64,000 bases of DNA from Pseudomonas sp. MIACH (GTDB lineage: Bacteria > Pseudomonadota > Gammaproteobacteria > Pseudomonadales > Pseudomonadaceae), in the NCBI RefSeq assembly GCF_001269925.1, contig NZ_LHVO01000033.1, positions 62,001 to 126,000 of the forward strand, in the 5' to 3' direction. Below are positions 47,170-57,040 of this stretch, piece after piece (position 1 is the stretch's first letter; every line of letters begins with the position of its first letter). The notes beneath the pieces are model-generated. The model saw only the letters and a program-made list of their open reading frames with translations. It made no database searches and had not been told where the DNA came from. Made by a program: the position numbers and the translations under genes.

Positions 47170-47709
47170 CTATTTTTTCAGGTCTTCAGCACCCAGCAAC
47201 GGTTCATCACCCAGCAGCAAGTCCTTGTCGTGGCTGACTTCTTCTTCCTCGAACAGGCGCCAGGTCTTGTCGCCTTCCACACCCAGCAATTCCACGAAGC
47301 GGCGGCCTTCGACCTTGTCGGTGACCTGGCCGATGTAGCGCCCCGGTTCGCTGTCGCTGCGGATCAGGTTGATCTTGCGATCCTTCTCTGGCTGGGTCGG
47401 GGAGATCAGGTTCAGTTCCAGGGTGTTGGGGTTGCTGTAGCCGGTGAGTTGCAGCTCGACTTCGCCGGTCAGCTCATCCAGGTGCAGCTTGGCGCGCAGT
47501 TGCAGGGTCTGGGCCAGCCGCTCGCGGTCCAGGGAGCGGTTGATGCCTTTGCCGGCCTCGTAGTAGTTGTCGTTGACCAGGTTGTCCGGGTTGTTCACCG
47601 CGATGGTCACCATGGACAAGGTCAAGGTCACCGAGCAGGCCAGGATCCCAATGATGATCCAGGGCCAGAGGTGCTTGTACCAAGGGCTTGCGGCAGTGGC
47701 TACGGGCAT
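47170..47709 (-). CDS. ccoH: cbb3 oxidase assembly protein CcoH (FixH)
   Basis: 179 residues. One N-terminal helix (HLWPWIIIGILACSVTLTLSMV) and a periplasmic FixH domain (NPDNLVNDNYYEAGKGINRSL). It lies 8 bp upstream of ccoI and 31 bp after ccoG in transcription order. Confidence 0.93.
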   Translation of the reverse strand: MPVATAASPWYKHLWPWIIIGILACSVTLTLSMVTIAVNNPDNLVNDNYYEAGKGINRSLDRERLAQTLQLRAKLHLDELTGEVELQLTGYSNPNTLELNLISPTQPEKDRKINLIRSDSEPGRYIGQVTDKVEGRRFVELLGVEGDKTWRLFEEEEVSHDKDLLLGDEPLLGAEDLKK

Positions 47710-47740
47710 TGTTCTGCTCTCTATTAACGAAGCTTTCTAT

Positions 47741-49156
47741 TTAACGAACCTGGGGGCCGATGAATCGGCTCTTGGCTTCAATATGGACACTGGCGTCATC
47801 GGCATCCTTGAGGATGAACGTCACCTCGTTGGTACTCGACGGCAGTTGCTCCGGTGCACTCGACAGCTCCACCGGCATGCTGACGATATCGCCCGCCGCC
47901 ACTTTGATTTCACGTCGACCTTGCAGCTTGAGGTCCGGCAGGCCGGCGGCGTCGAGCACGTAGGTGTGATCGCGCTGGTCCTTGTTCATGATCTTCAGGC
48001 TGTAGACGTTTTCGATGCGGCCTTCGGCGTTTTCGCGGTACAGCACGCGGTCTTTGCTCACATCGAAGCCCACCAGCGAACGCATGAAAAACGCGGCGGC
48101 CAACAGGCTGATCATCGCCAGCAACACCAGGGCATAACCGATCAGGCGTGGACGCAACTTGTGGGTTTTCTGCCCGGACAGGTTGTGCTCGGTGGTGTAG
48201 CTGATCAGGCCCCGCGGGTACTCCATCTTGTCCATGATGTTGTCGCAGGCATCGATACAGGCGGCGCAACCGATGCACTCGATTTGCAGGCCGTCGCGGA
48301 TGTCGATACCGGTGGGGCATACCTGTACGCACATCGTACAGTCGATGCAGTCGCCCAGGCCCTGGGCCTGGTAGTCGGTACCTTTTTTACGCGGGCCACG
48401 CACTTCGCCGCGACGTGGGTCGTAGGAGACGATCAGGGTGTCCTTGTCGAACATCACGCTCTGGAAGCGCGCGTACGGGCACATGTAGATGCACACCTGT
48501 TCACGCAGCCAACCGGCGTTGCCATAGGTGGCGAGGGTGAAGAAGCCAACCCAGAAATACGACCAACCATCGGCCTGGCCGGTGAAGAAGTCGAACACCA
48601 GTTCGCGGATCGGCGAGAAGTAGCCGACGAAGGTCATGCCGGTGACAAAACCGATCAACAGCCACAGGGTGTGCTTGCTGAATTTGCGCAGGAACTTGTT
48701 GGCGCCCATCGGCGCCTTGTCCAGCTTGATGCGCTGGTTGCGGTCGCCTTCGGTGACCTTTTCGCACCACATGAAGATCCACGTCCACACGCTTTGCGGG
48801 CAGGTATAACCACACCACACGCGGCCGGCGTACACCGTGATAAAGAACAGGCCAAATGCCGCGACGATCAGGATGCCCGAGAGCAGGATGAAGTCCTGGG
48901 GCCAGAAGGTCGCGCCAAAAATAAAGAACTTACGTTCCGGCAGGTTCCACCACACTGCCTGGTGACCACCCCAGTTCAGCCACACCGTGCCGAAGTAGAG
49001 CAGGAACAGACCGGCGCCGCCGAGCATGCGCAGGTTGCGGAACAGGCCGGTGAAGGCACGGGTGTAGATTTTCTCTCGCGACGCGTAGAGATCGACGGAT
49101 GGATTCGAGTTTTTGGCAGGCGGGGTAACGTCATGTACCGGTATCTGGTTGCTCAT
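47741..49156 (-). CDS. ccoG: cbb3 oxidase accessory protein CcoG (FixG), 4Fe-4S membrane protein
   Basis: 471 residues from MSNQIPVHDVTP. About five membrane helices; CGYTCPQSVWTW; two ferredoxin clusters CIDCTMCVQVCPTG and CIGCAACIDACD; and a C-terminal immunoglobulin-like domain. It is thought to reduce copper for cbb3 assembly. Two adjacent ATGs (49159, 49156) and a frame open to 49204 make the exact start uncertain by one to 16 codons. It is first in the ccoG-H-I-S transcript, and an Anr-type box is upstream. Confidence 0.95.
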   Translation of the reverse strand: MSNQIPVHDVTPPAKNSNPSVDLYASREKIYTRAFTGLFRNLRMLGGAGLFLLYFGTVWLNWGGHQAVWWNLPERKFFIFGATFWPQDFILLSGILIVAAFGLFFITVYAGRVWCGYTCPQSVWTWIFMWCEKVTEGDRNQRIKLDKAPMGANKFLRKFSKHTLWLLIGFVTGMTFVGYFSPIRELVFDFFTGQADGWSYFWVGFFTLATYGNAGWLREQVCIYMCPYARFQSVMFDKDTLIVSYDPRRGEVRGPRKKGTDYQAQGLGDCIDCTMCVQVCPTGIDIRDGLQIECIGCAACIDACDNIMDKMEYPRGLISYTTEHNLSGQKTHKLRPRLIGYALVLLAMISLLAAAFFMRSLVGFDVSKDRVLYRENAEGRIENVYSLKIMNKDQRDHTYVLDAAGLPDLKLQGRREIKVAAGDIVSMPVELSSAPEQLPSSTNEVTFILKDADDASVHIEAKSRFIGPQVR

Positions 49157-49309
49157 CATTGCATCCCACGGCGGTGGAGATTTGCCTCGGCCAGTACGTG
49201 CCAACCGGGGTCAAATTAAGGGTGTTGCAGTGGCGTAATGATACGCCCCCGGTGGCGCTCAAAGGGTGCGACCTTTGGTCGCGTTGGGGGAAATCAATTG
49301 ATGGTGTAC

Positions 49310-49323
49310 GTGATCTGGATCAA
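49310..49323 (-). promoter_or_regulatory. Anr box upstream of ccoG
   Basis: GTGATCTGGATCAA differs from TTGAT-N4-ATCAA at one base. A second, spacer-less ATCAATTGAT lies 17 bp closer to ccoG. Confidence 0.65.
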
Positions 49324-49363
49324 TTGACTTGGGAAGTATGGACGGTTTTTGTGGGGGAGGCGG

Positions 49364-49777
49364 TCATTCGTCCCAAGGATTGATCAGTGGAACGCCGCTG
49401 GATTTGAAGTCGCTGACGTTACGCGTGACAACCGTGAGCCCATGCACCAGCGCGGTCGCGGCAATTAATGCGTCACTTTCATTGGCGCGGTCCGGCACAT
49501 GCAAGTGTGCGCAACGCAACGCGACTGCAGCATCGACGGGTAGGATTCTGGCATCAAAGGCCGGCATCACATGACGCTTGAGCCAGGTTCGCAACACCTT
49601 CCCCTGAGCCGGGTCTCGCCGCTCAATGCGCAAGACCCCGGTTTCCAATTCTTTCAGAGTGATTGCCGAAATAAACATACGCGGTGCGATGACACTTTTG
49701 GCCCAGGCGACCACATTCGCATCAGCCTGGGGTTTACGAAGTTCAGAGATTACGTTGGTGTCGAGTAGATACATCAA
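49364..49777 (-). CDS. PIN-domain ribonuclease toxin (VapC/FitB type)
   Basis: 137 residues starting MMYLLDTNVISELRKP with the first acidic residue of the PIN site; further acids in AITLKELETG and NESDALIAATA, then the fold-typical VVTRNVSDFKSSGVPLINPW. Such toxins cleave RNA and are held by the antitoxin, whose frame overlaps this one by 4 bp. It lies between ccoG and ccoP1, inside an otherwise conserved cco cluster. Confidence 0.9.
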   Translation of the reverse strand: MMYLLDTNVISELRKPQADANVVAWAKSVIAPRMFISAITLKELETGVLRIERRDPAQGKVLRTWLKRHVMPAFDARILPVDAAVALRCAHLHVPDRANESDALIAATALVHGLTVVTRNVSDFKSSGVPLINPWDE

Positions 49778-50028
49778 GAGAGGTCCACGGGTCGATGAGT
49801 GATCACGGCACGTTCGGTTTCGAAGTCGATATCGGCCGCTTCCGGCATCACCAGCAGGTCAACGATGTCCACATTGAGACCTGTCAGCTTTTGGTAGTCC
49901 TCAATGCTTAGCAGTACATGGGCAGGCTTGCCGCGATCGGTGATAAAAACCGGGCCTTGGCGAGCGGCTTTTTTGGCACCGCTTGTGTCTTGATTGAATT
50001 CGCGACTGGAAATGGTGGTGATAGTCAT
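49774..50028 (-). CDS. Phd/YefM family antitoxin
   Basis: 84 residues: SSREFNQDTSGAKKAARQGPVFITDRGKPAHVLLSIEDYQKL is the Phd/YefM DNA-binding fold, followed by an acidic toxin-binding tail (PEAADIDFETERAV). It precedes and overlaps the PIN toxin by 4 bp, the usual order. An operator-like palindrome lies about 30 bp upstream. Confidence 0.92.
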   Translation of the reverse strand: MTITTISSREFNQDTSGAKKAARQGPVFITDRGKPAHVLLSIEDYQKLTGLNVDIVDLLVMPEAADIDFETERAVITHRPVDLS

Positions 50029-50055
50029 GGTGCGCCTCCCCGGAGCGGGCTGAAT

Positions 50056-50071
50056 GTAGTTACGTTACTAC
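50056..50071 (-). promoter_or_regulatory. Probable antitoxin operator
   Basis: GTAGTTACGTTACTAC, an inverted repeat GTAGT...ACTAC with a TACGT-like centre, lies 28-43 bp before the antitoxin start. Autorepression by antitoxin or complex is the family norm. Confidence 0.6.
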
Positions 50072-50151
50072 GTGGTCTTGGCACGCCACAAGCTTAAAGC
50101 TACAAGTGGTCAAAGTGCTTTTCCCATGGGGGTATCGATGCCTCGGAAACG

Positions 50152-50190
50152 AAAAAGCCCCACCAGCTTGCGCTGGCGGGGCTTTTTTTG
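50152..50190. terminator. Bidirectional terminator between ccoP1 and the antitoxin promoter
   Basis: AAAAAGCCCCaCCAGC-ttgc-GCTGGcGGGGCTTTTTTT. Its position after the ccoP1 stop (minus strand) fits the end of the ccoN1 operon. Confidence 0.92.
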
Positions 50191-50202
50191 TTTCCGGGAG
50201 CC

Positions 50203-51180
50203 TTACTGCTCCTCGGCCTTCTTATCCCCATGGGACAAGCTGTACACATACGCCGCGAGCAAGTGCACCTTGTCATTGCCTTGCAGTTGCTCCTGCGCAG
50301 GCATCTGGCCCTGACGGCCCCAACGGATGGTCTGCTGCAGTTGGGCGAAGCTCGAACCGTAGATGAATGCACCCGGGTGGGTCAGGTCCGGCGCGCCCAT
50401 GGCGGGGGTGCCTTTGCCGGCCGGGCCGTGGCAGGCCACGCAGTTGGCGGCGAAGAGTTTCTCGCCGTTGGCTACATCAGCCTTGACGCCTTCCGGCAGC
50501 TTGCGGCCGTCGAGGTTGGTGACGACGAACGCGGCGACGTCGCTGACACCTTGTTCCTTGAGGATGTCCAGCCAGGCCGGCATGACGGCATGGCGACCTT
50601 TCATGATGGTTTCCTTGATGGTGGCCGGCTCGCCACCCCAGCGCCAATCGGCGTCGGTCAAGTTGGGGAAGCCATAGGCGCCCTTGGCGTCGGAGCCGTG
50701 GCACACCGAACAGTTGGAGGCGAACAGGCGACCGCCCATCTTCAAGGCTTGCGGGTCCTTGGCGACTTCCTCGATTGGCATCGACGCGAACTTGGCGAAG
50801 ATCGGCCCGAACTTGGCGTCCGATCTGGCCATTTCCTTTTCCCATTCGTGCACGCCGGTCCAACCGGTCTGGCCGTTGGCGAATGGGGTTTGCTTGTCGT
50901 TGTCGAGGTAGTTGTAGCCCGGCAGCAGGCCTTTCCAATTGCCCAGGCCGGGGTAGAGCACCAGGTAGCCGAGGGCAAAGATGATGGTGCCGACGAACAG
51001 CATGAACCACCACTTGGGCAGCGGGTTGTCGTACTCCTCGATGCCGTCGAACGAGTGGCCGACGGTCTCGTCGGTCTGCTCGGCGCGCTGGCCCTTGCGG
51101 GTCGACAGCAGCAGCCAGGTCAGGGCGAAGATGGTACCCAGGCTCAGGACTGTGACGTACAGACTCCAGAACGTAGTCAT
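50203..51180 (-). CDS. ccoP: cbb3 oxidase subunit III CcoP (set 1)
   Basis: 325 residues. Two N-terminal membrane segments are followed by two c-type haem sites, [14 protein letters not shown] and [14 protein letters not shown], each CxxCH. It carries electrons from cytochrome c to CcoO/CcoN. It overlaps ccoQ by 4 bp. Confidence 0.96.
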   Translation of the reverse strand: MTTFWSLYVTVLSLGTIFALTWLLLSTRKGQRAEQTDETVGHSFDGIEEYDNPLPKWWFMLFVGTIIFALGYLVLYPGLGNWKGLLPGYNYLDNDKQTPFANGQTGWTGVHEWEKEMARSDAKFGPIFAKFASMPIEEVAKDPQALKMGGRLFASNCSVCHGSDAKGAYGFPNLTDADWRWGGEPATIKETIMKGRHAVMPAWLDILKEQGVSDVAAFVVTNLDGRKLPEGVKADVANGEKLFAANCVACHGPAGKGTPAMGAPDLTHPGAFIYGSSFAQLQQTIRWGRQGQMPAQEQLQGNDKVHLLAAYVYSLSHGDKKAEEQ

Positions 51181-51362
51181 TCTTTGTTACTCCTAGAAGC
51201 TTGCTCGACGTGCTTGATGGCTTCGGGATCATCCGCAAAGGGCAGCAAGGTCGCGTCTTCAAACTCCGACTTGCGCTTGGGGCTGAACACCCACAACGCC
51301 AGGCCGATAAAGGCCACCATCACGACAACGGTGCCCAGGCCACGAATCATCCCGATATCCAT
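51177..51362 (-). CDS. ccoQ: cbb3 oxidase subunit CcoQ (set 1)
   Basis: 61 residues: one membrane helix ([17 protein letters not shown]) followed by the typical [20 protein letters not shown] tail. It lies between ccoO and ccoP, overlapping ccoP by 4 bp. Confidence 0.93.
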   Translation of the reverse strand: MDIGMIRGLGTVVVMVAFIGLALWVFSPKRKSEFEDATLLPFADDPEAIKHVEQASRSNKE

Positions 51363-51368
51363 GAAGAA

Positions 51369-51977
51369 TCACCGTTTGCTTTTGATGATGGTGCCAAGGC
51401 CTTGCAGGTAGGCCACCAATGCGTCCATTTCGGTCTTGCCCTTCACGGCTGCGGCTGCACCGGCGATGTCTTCGTCGGTGTAGGGCACGCCCAGGGTGCG
51501 CAAGACTTCCATCTTCTTCGCGGTGTCCTTGCCGTCGAGCTTGTTTTCCACGAGGAACGGGTACGCCGGCATTTTCGACTCAGGCACCACGTTGCGCGGG
51601 TTGTACAGGTGCGCACGCTGCCAGTCATCGGAGTAACGCCCGCCGACACGGGCCAGGTCCGGGCCGGTACGCTTGGAACCCCACAGGAACGGGTGGTCCC
51701 ACACGCTTTCACCGGCGACCGAGTAGTGGCCGTAGCGCTCGGTTTCGGCGCGGAACGGGCGGATCATCTGCGAGTGGCAGCCGACACAACCGTTGGCGAT
51801 GTAGACGTCGCGGCCTTCCAGTTCAAGGGCGGTGCGCGGCTTCATGCCTTCGACCGGCTTGTTGGTCACGTCCTGGAAAAACAGCGGAACGATCTGGGTC
51901 AGGCCGCCAATACTCACGGCGATGACCATGAAGAAGGCCAGCAGGCCGATGTTCTTCTCGACTACTTCATGCTTCAT
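51369..51977 (-). CDS. ccoO: cbb3 oxidase subunit II CcoO (set 1)
   Basis: 202 residues. An N-terminal membrane helix and one haem c site, [15 protein letters not shown]; then [21 protein letters not shown]. Its first base overlaps the last base of the ccoN stop codon. Confidence 0.96.
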   Translation of the reverse strand: MKHEVVEKNIGLLAFFMVIAVSIGGLTQIVPLFFQDVTNKPVEGMKPRTALELEGRDVYIANGCVGCHSQMIRPFRAETERYGHYSVAGESVWDHPFLWGSKRTGPDLARVGGRYSDDWQRAHLYNPRNVVPESKMPAYPFLVENKLDGKDTAKKMEVLRTLGVPYTDEDIAGAAAAVKGKTEMDALVAYLQGLGTIIKSKR

Positions 51978-53419
51978 CAGTGGGCTCCCACAACGGCGAT
52001 CTTGGCGGCGGCTTCGGCTTCGGCCGGGTCGGAGGCACGCACGGTGCGCCAGACGTTATAGGCCATGAACAGCATGCCGGTGGCAAAGAACGCACCGCCC
52101 AGGGCGCGGACGATGTAGCCCGGGTGGCTGGCTTGCAGCGCTTCGACGAAGGAGTAGGTGAGGGTGCCGTCATCGTTGATCGCACGCCACATCAGGCCCT
52201 GGGTGATGCCGTTGACCCACATCGAGGCGATGTAGAGCACGGTGCCGATAGTCGCCAGCCAGAAGTGCGTGTTGATCAGCCCGACACTGTGCATCTGCGC
52301 ACGGCCGAACAGTTTGGGGATCATGTGGTACAGCGCGCCGATGGAGATCATCGCCACCCAGCCGAGGGCGCCGGCGTGTACGTGGCCGATGGTCCAGTCG
52401 GTGTAGTGGGACAGTGAGTTGACGGTCTTGATCGCCATCATCGGCCCTTCGAAGGTCGACATGCCGTAGAACGCCAGGGACACCACCAAAAAGCGCAGGA
52501 TCGGGTCGGTGCGCAGCTTATGCCAGGCGCCCGACAGGGTCATCATGCCGTTGATCATGCCGCCCCAGCTCGGGGCCAGCAGGATGATCGACATCGCCAT
52601 GCCGAGGGACTGCGCCCAGTCCGGCAACGCGGTGTAGTGCAAGTGGTGCGGGCCGGCCCAGATGTACAGGGTGATCAGCGCCCAGAAATGCACGATGGAC
52701 AGGCGATACGAGTAAATAGGCCGTTCGGCCTGTTTCGGCACGAAGTAGTACATCATCCCCAGGAAACCGGTGGTGAGGAAGAAACCTACGGCGTTGTGGC
52801 CGTACCACCACTGGATCATCGCATCCGTCGCACCGGCGTAGGCCGAGTAGGACTTGAACAGGCTGACCGGCAACGAGGCGTGGTTGACGATGTGCAGCAT
52901 CGCCGTCACCAGGATGAAGGCACCGTAGAACCAGTTGCCCACATAGATGTGCTTGGTCTTGCGTTTGACGATGGTGCCGAAGAACACCACTGCGTAGGTC
53001 ACCCAGACGATGGCGAGCAAAATCGCGATCGGCCATTCCAGCTCGGCGTATTCCTTGGTGGTGGTGTAGCCCAGTGGCAGGGTGACGATGGCGCCGACGA
53101 TCACGGCTTGCCAACCCCAGAAGGTGAAGGCCGCGAGGCCGTCGGAGATGAGTCGCGTCTGGCAGGTGCGCTGCACGACATAGTAGGAGGTGGCAAACAA
53201 TGCACATCCGCCGAAGGCGAAGATCACCAGGTTGGTGTGCAGCGGGCGCAGGCGGCCGAAGGTTGTCCATGGCAAGCCGAAATTCAATTCCGGCCAAACC
53301 AGTTGCGAGGCGATGAACACCCCGAGCCCCATGCCAAGGATCCCCCAGACCACCGTCATGATGGCGAACTGGCGGACTACCTTATAGTTATAAGCAGTCG
53401 GACTGATTGCTGTGCTCAT
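51977..53419 (-). CDS. ccoN: cbb3 oxidase subunit I CcoN (set 1), catalytic haem-copper subunit
   Basis: 480 residues starting [20 protein letters not shown], with about 12 membrane helices. Family motifs: [18 protein letters not shown] (haem-ligand histidine), [34 protein letters not shown] (copper-ligand HH region) and [15 protein letters not shown] (haem-ligand histidines). The frame stays open to 53749, but that prefix is not conserved with CcoN. It is close to identical in layout to the ccoN at 55537. Confidence 0.97.
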   Translation of the reverse strand: MSTAISPTAYNYKVVRQFAIMTVVWGILGMGLGVFIASQLVWPELNFGLPWTTFGRLRPLHTNLVIFAFGGCALFATSYYVVQRTCQTRLISDGLAAFTFWGWQAVIVGAIVTLPLGYTTTKEYAELEWPIAILLAIVWVTYAVVFFGTIVKRKTKHIYVGNWFYGAFILVTAMLHIVNHASLPVSLFKSYSAYAGATDAMIQWWYGHNAVGFFLTTGFLGMMYYFVPKQAERPIYSYRLSIVHFWALITLYIWAGPHHLHYTALPDWAQSLGMAMSIILLAPSWGGMINGMMTLSGAWHKLRTDPILRFLVVSLAFYGMSTFEGPMMAIKTVNSLSHYTDWTIGHVHAGALGWVAMISIGALYHMIPKLFGRAQMHSVGLINTHFWLATIGTVLYIASMWVNGITQGLMWRAINDDGTLTYSFVEALQASHPGYIVRALGGAFFATGMLFMAYNVWRTVRASDPAEAEAAAKIAVVGAH

Positions 53420-53769
53420 TCTAAGGTTCCACGGTTTAGGTTTTTTTATAGGTAAAATTCGGCCGCAAGTATGTAGAAAGCGAGGGGCCAATGCAACGCA
53501 ACGCTGACCTGTGTCAAGGCGTTCCAAGCCAGATTCTGCGCCCTTTCCATGTTTAGCGTAAGGACAAAATCCAAAATGGAAAGCTGATCGAGTGGACAGG
53601 AAATTTGCCAGGCCGCGACGATAGTCGTCGCGTACGCCGGAACCGGTCCGCTGTGCAGGGAAGCGTAGACCCGAATGGCAGGAGGGGAAAGGTGTGCTTT
53701 GGAAGGGTGCGACACTTGGTCGCGTAGCGGGGTAGAGCTGCCGCCCCAAATTGGGGCGGCAGTCAGGTG
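53420..53769. promoter_or_regulatory. Promoter region of ccoN1 and end of the ccoNOQP-2 operon
   Basis: A 350-bp gap. At 53504-53517, CTGACCTGTGTCAA (TTGACACAGGTCAG on the minus strand) is a poor Anr-like site with two or more mismatches. At 53703-53732, GGGTGCGACACTTGGTCGCG is a short hairpin also found in the ccoG upstream region (49264-49283). At 53738-53762, CTGCCGCCCCAA/TTGGGGCGGCAG is a strong stem after ccoP2. No perfect Anr box was found. Confidence 0.6.
53738..53762 (-). terminator. Strong hairpin after ccoP2
   Basis: CTGCCGCCCCAA pairs perfectly with TTGGGGCGGCAG across one base. It lacks a T-run on the minus strand, so it may pause or protect the transcript rather than terminate it alone. 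Confidence 0.65.
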
Positions 53770-54717
53770 TTACTGAGCTGGGCTTTCTGGCGTTGCGCCA
53801 TCAGCGTTATGGGACAAGCTGTAAACGTAGGCGGCCAGCAGGTGCACTTTGTCATTGCCCTGCAGCACTTCCTGCGCTGGCATCTGGCCTTGGCGGCCGT
53901 GGCGAATCGTCTGCTGCAACTGCGCAAGGCTGGTGCCGTAGATGTAACCGGCGGGCAGGGTCAGGTTCGGCGCGCCCATGGCTTCCATGCCATGGCCTTG
54001 CGGACCGTGGCAGGCCACGCAGGTGGTGTTGAACGCGGCCTGGCCAGCGGCCAGGTCGGCGGTGCTGTCCGCCGGCAATGGCAGCTTGGCCAGGTCGTGG
54101 CGCACATAGGCGGCGACGTTTTTAACGCCTTCGTCGCCCAGCATGTCACCCCAGGCCGGCATGGCCGCGTGGCGACCGTTCAGGATGGTGGTCTTGATCG
54201 CTTCGGCCGAACCGCCCCAACGCCAGATGTTATCGGCCAGGTTTGGAAAACCGAATGCGCCCTTGGCATCCGAGCCGTGGCACACCGCGCAGTTGGAGGC
54301 GAACAGGCGGCCGCCCATTTTCAACGCTTGCGGGTCTTTCGCGACTTCTTCCACGGGCATGGCCGAGAATTTGGCGAAGATCGGCCCGAACTTGGTGTCA
54401 GCCTTGGCCATCTCCTTGTCCCACTCCTTGGACGAGGTCCAGCCGTCTTCATAGCCCGGCAGCACGCCTTTCCAGTTACCCAGGCCCGGGTAGAGGATCA
54501 GGTAGCCGACGGCAAACACCAGGGTGCCGGCGAACAGCATGAACCACCACTGGGGCAGCGGGTTGTCGTATTCCTCGATGCCGTCGAAGGCGTGGCCCAT
54601 GGTCTGGTCGACGCTGCCCTTGGTCTCGCCCTTGCGGGTGCCGAACAACAGCCAGGTCAGGCCGATCAGGCTGCCGAGGGTCAGTACGCAGATCCATGTA
54701 CTCCAAAAGGTAGTCAT
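53770..54717 (-). CDS. ccoP: cbb3 oxidase subunit III CcoP (set 2)
   Basis: 315 residues. Two haem c sites, [14 protein letters not shown] and [14 protein letters not shown], after two membrane segments. It is paralogous to the ccoP at 50203 with the same organisation. It overlaps ccoQ by 4 bp. Confidence 0.96.
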   Translation of the reverse strand: MTTFWSTWICVLTLGSLIGLTWLLFGTRKGETKGSVDQTMGHAFDGIEEYDNPLPQWWFMLFAGTLVFAVGYLILYPGLGNWKGVLPGYEDGWTSSKEWDKEMAKADTKFGPIFAKFSAMPVEEVAKDPQALKMGGRLFASNCAVCHGSDAKGAFGFPNLADNIWRWGGSAEAIKTTILNGRHAAMPAWGDMLGDEGVKNVAAYVRHDLAKLPLPADSTADLAAGQAAFNTTCVACHGPQGHGMEAMGAPNLTLPAGYIYGTSLAQLQQTIRHGRQGQMPAQEVLQGNDKVHLLAAYVYSLSHNADGATPESPAQ

Positions 54718-54914
54718 GGCCGGTTGCTCCTTGTTACAGGCTCTTCTTGAGCGTCGGTTGGAGAGGGTTCATCGGCGAAGGGCAGCAGGCGTGCCTGCTC
54801 GAATTCCGCATTGCGCCGGTTGTTGAACACCCACAGCGACAGGCCGATAAAGGCGATGGCGACCACCAGCGTGCCGAGGCCGCGGATGGTGCCCGCATCG
54901 AATTCAAATCCCAT
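54714..54914 (-). CDS. ccoQ: cbb3 oxidase subunit CcoQ (set 2)
   Basis: 66 residues: one helix ([15 protein letters not shown]) and [20 protein letters not shown]. It has a 4-bp overlap with ccoP and a 3-bp gap from ccoO. Confidence 0.93.
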   Translation of the reverse strand: MGFEFDAGTIRGLGTLVVAIAFIGLSLWVFNNRRNAEFEQARLLPFADEPSPTDAQEEPVTRSNRP

Positions 54915-54917
54915 GGC

Positions 54918-55529
54918 TCACCTCTTGCTCTTGATGGCAGTGCCGAGTACTTGCAGGTACGAAACCAGCGCGTCCATTTCGGTCTTGCCTTTGAGGCTGG
55001 CCACGGCGCCACTGATGTCGTCGTCGGTGTACGGCACGCCGAGGGTGCGCATCACTTTCAACTTGGTCTCGGTGTGGCTGTTGTCGACCGCAGCCGTGAC
55101 CAACCACGGGTAGGCCGGCATTTTTGACTCGGGCACGACGTTGCGCGGGTTGTACAAGTGCGCGCGGTGCCAGTCGTCCGAGTAGCGTGCGCCGACGCGC
55201 GCCAGGTCTGGCCCGGTACGCTTGGAGCCCCACAGGAACGGGTGATCCCACACGCTTTCTCCGGCCACCGAGTAGTGCCCGTAGCGCTCGGTCTCGGCGC
55301 GGAATGGGCGGATCATCTGCGAGTGGCACTGTACGCAGCCTTCGCGGATGTAGATGTCGCGGCCTTCCAGTTGCAGCGCGGTGTAGGGCTTCATGCCTTC
55401 CACCGGCTTGTTGGTCACGTCCTGGAAGAACAGCGGGACGATCTGGGTCAGGCCGCCGATGCTCACGGCGAGCACCATGAGCAGCATCAGCAGGCCGACG
55501 TTTTTTTCAATCGTTTCGTGTTTCATCAT
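54918..55529 (-). CDS. ccoO: cbb3 oxidase subunit II CcoO (set 2)
   Basis: 203 residues, starting [10 protein letters not shown] (a second ATG follows at once). Membrane anchor, haem site [15 protein letters not shown] and [20 protein letters not shown]. It is 7 bp after ccoN. Confidence 0.96.
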   Translation of the reverse strand: MMKHETIEKNVGLLMLLMVLAVSIGGLTQIVPLFFQDVTNKPVEGMKPYTALQLEGRDIYIREGCVQCHSQMIRPFRAETERYGHYSVAGESVWDHPFLWGSKRTGPDLARVGARYSDDWHRAHLYNPRNVVPESKMPAYPWLVTAAVDNSHTETKLKVMRTLGVPYTDDDISGAVASLKGKTEMDALVSYLQVLGTAIKSKR

Positions 55530-55536
55530 CGACTCC

Positions 55537-56961
55537 TCAGGCCATCTGCGCTGCAGCGGTGACTTCGGCAGGTTGTGCCGAACGCACGGTGCGCCACGTG
55601 TTGTAAGCCATCAGGAACATGCCGCTGAGGAAGATGGCGCCGCCCACCAGCCGCACGATGAAGCCTGGGTGGCTGGCCACCAGGGTTTCGACGAAGGAGT
55701 AGGTCAAGGTGCCGTCTTCGTTGATCGCACGCCACATCAGGCCCTGGGCGATGCCGTTGACCCACATCGAGGCGATGTAGAGCACGGTGCCGATGGTCGC
55801 CAGCCAGAAATGCGCGTTGATCAGGCCGATGCTGTACATCTGCTCGCGACCGAAGACTTTCGGGATCATGTGGTACAGCGCACCGATGGAGATCATCGCC
55901 ACCCAACCGAGGGCGCCGGCGTGTACGTGGCCGATGGTCCAGTCGGTGTAGTGGGAGAGGGCGTTGACGGTCTTGATCGCCATCATCGGACCTTCGAAGG
56001 TCGACATGCCGTAGAACGCCAGGGACACCACCAAAAAGCGCAGGATCGGGTCGCTGCGCAACTTATGCCAGGCGCCCGACAGGGTCATCATGCCGTTGAT
56101 CATGCCGCCCCAGCTCGGCGCCAGTAGTACCAGCGACATCACCATGCCCAGCGACTGTGCCCAGTCCGGCAGCGCCGTGTAGTGCAGGTGGTGAGGACCG
56201 GCCCAGATATACAGGGTGATCAGTGCCCAGAAGTGCACGATGGACAGGCGATAGGAATACACCGGACGCTCGGCCTGTTTCGGCACGAAGTAGTACATCA
56301 TCCCGAGGAAGCCGGCGGTGAGGAAAAAGCCTACCGCGTTATGCCCATACCACCACTGCACCATGGCATCCGTCGCACCGCCATACAGCGAGTAGGACTT
56401 GGTCAGGCTGACCGGGATCTCCAGGTTGTTGACGATATGCAGGATCGCCACGGTGATGATGAACGCACCGAAGAACCAGTTACCGACGTAGATGTGCTTG
56501 GTATTGCGCTTCATCACCGTGCCGAAAAACACGATGGCGTAGGCCACCCAGACAATGGTGATCAGGATGTCGATCGGCCATTCCAGCTCGGCGTATTCCT
56601 TAGAGCTGGTGTAGCCCAGCGGCAAGGTGATCGCGGCCAGGAGGATGACCAGTTGCCAGCCCCAGAAGCAGAACGCGGCGATTTTCGGCGCAAACAGCTG
56701 GGTCTGGCAGGTACGCTGCACCGAGTAGAAGGAGCTGGCGAACAGCGCACAGCCACCGAACGCAAAGATCACCGCGTTGGTGTGCAGTGGGCGCAGGCGG
56801 CCAAAGCTGGTCCAGGGCAAGTCGAAGTTGAGCGCGGGCCAAACCAATTGGGCGGCGAGAAAAACCCCGAGCCCCATGCCGACGATGCCCCACACCACCG
56901 TCATAATGGCGAATTGGCGGACCACCTTGTAGTTATAGGCGGTACTTAAAGTAGTGTTCAT
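55537..56961 (-). CDS. ccoN: cbb3 oxidase subunit I CcoN (set 2)
   Basis: 474 residues starting [19 protein letters not shown]. Same catalytic motifs as set 1: [31 protein letters not shown] and [15 protein letters not shown]. The upstream frame to 57057 is not CcoN-like. An Anr-type box about 105 bp upstream supports low-oxygen induction, matching what is known of ccoN2 in pseudomonads. Confidence 0.97.
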   Translation of the reverse strand: MNTTLSTAYNYKVVRQFAIMTVVWGIVGMGLGVFLAAQLVWPALNFDLPWTSFGRLRPLHTNAVIFAFGGCALFASSFYSVQRTCQTQLFAPKIAAFCFWGWQLVILLAAITLPLGYTSSKEYAELEWPIDILITIVWVAYAIVFFGTVMKRNTKHIYVGNWFFGAFIITVAILHIVNNLEIPVSLTKSYSLYGGATDAMVQWWYGHNAVGFFLTAGFLGMMYYFVPKQAERPVYSYRLSIVHFWALITLYIWAGPHHLHYTALPDWAQSLGMVMSLVLLAPSWGGMINGMMTLSGAWHKLRSDPILRFLVVSLAFYGMSTFEGPMMAIKTVNALSHYTDWTIGHVHAGALGWVAMISIGALYHMIPKVFGREQMYSIGLINAHFWLATIGTVLYIASMWVNGIAQGLMWRAINEDGTLTYSFVETLVASHPGFIVRLVGGAIFLSGMFLMAYNTWRTVRSAQPAEVTAAAQMA

Positions 56962-57040
56962 GGTTCCCCATCCACGGTTCAACCCAAGCAAATGCGGCAC
57001 TTGGGCTGGAGTTATAGGCAGACTGAATAGCGAGGCAAGC

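Noticed and set aside
50203..56961. The two ccoNOQP sets as a recent duplication or assembly error
   Set aside because: Subunits differ throughout (for example CVGCH against CVQCH in CcoO and 480 against 474 residues in CcoN). Two diverged tandem sets are a known feature of Pseudomonas.
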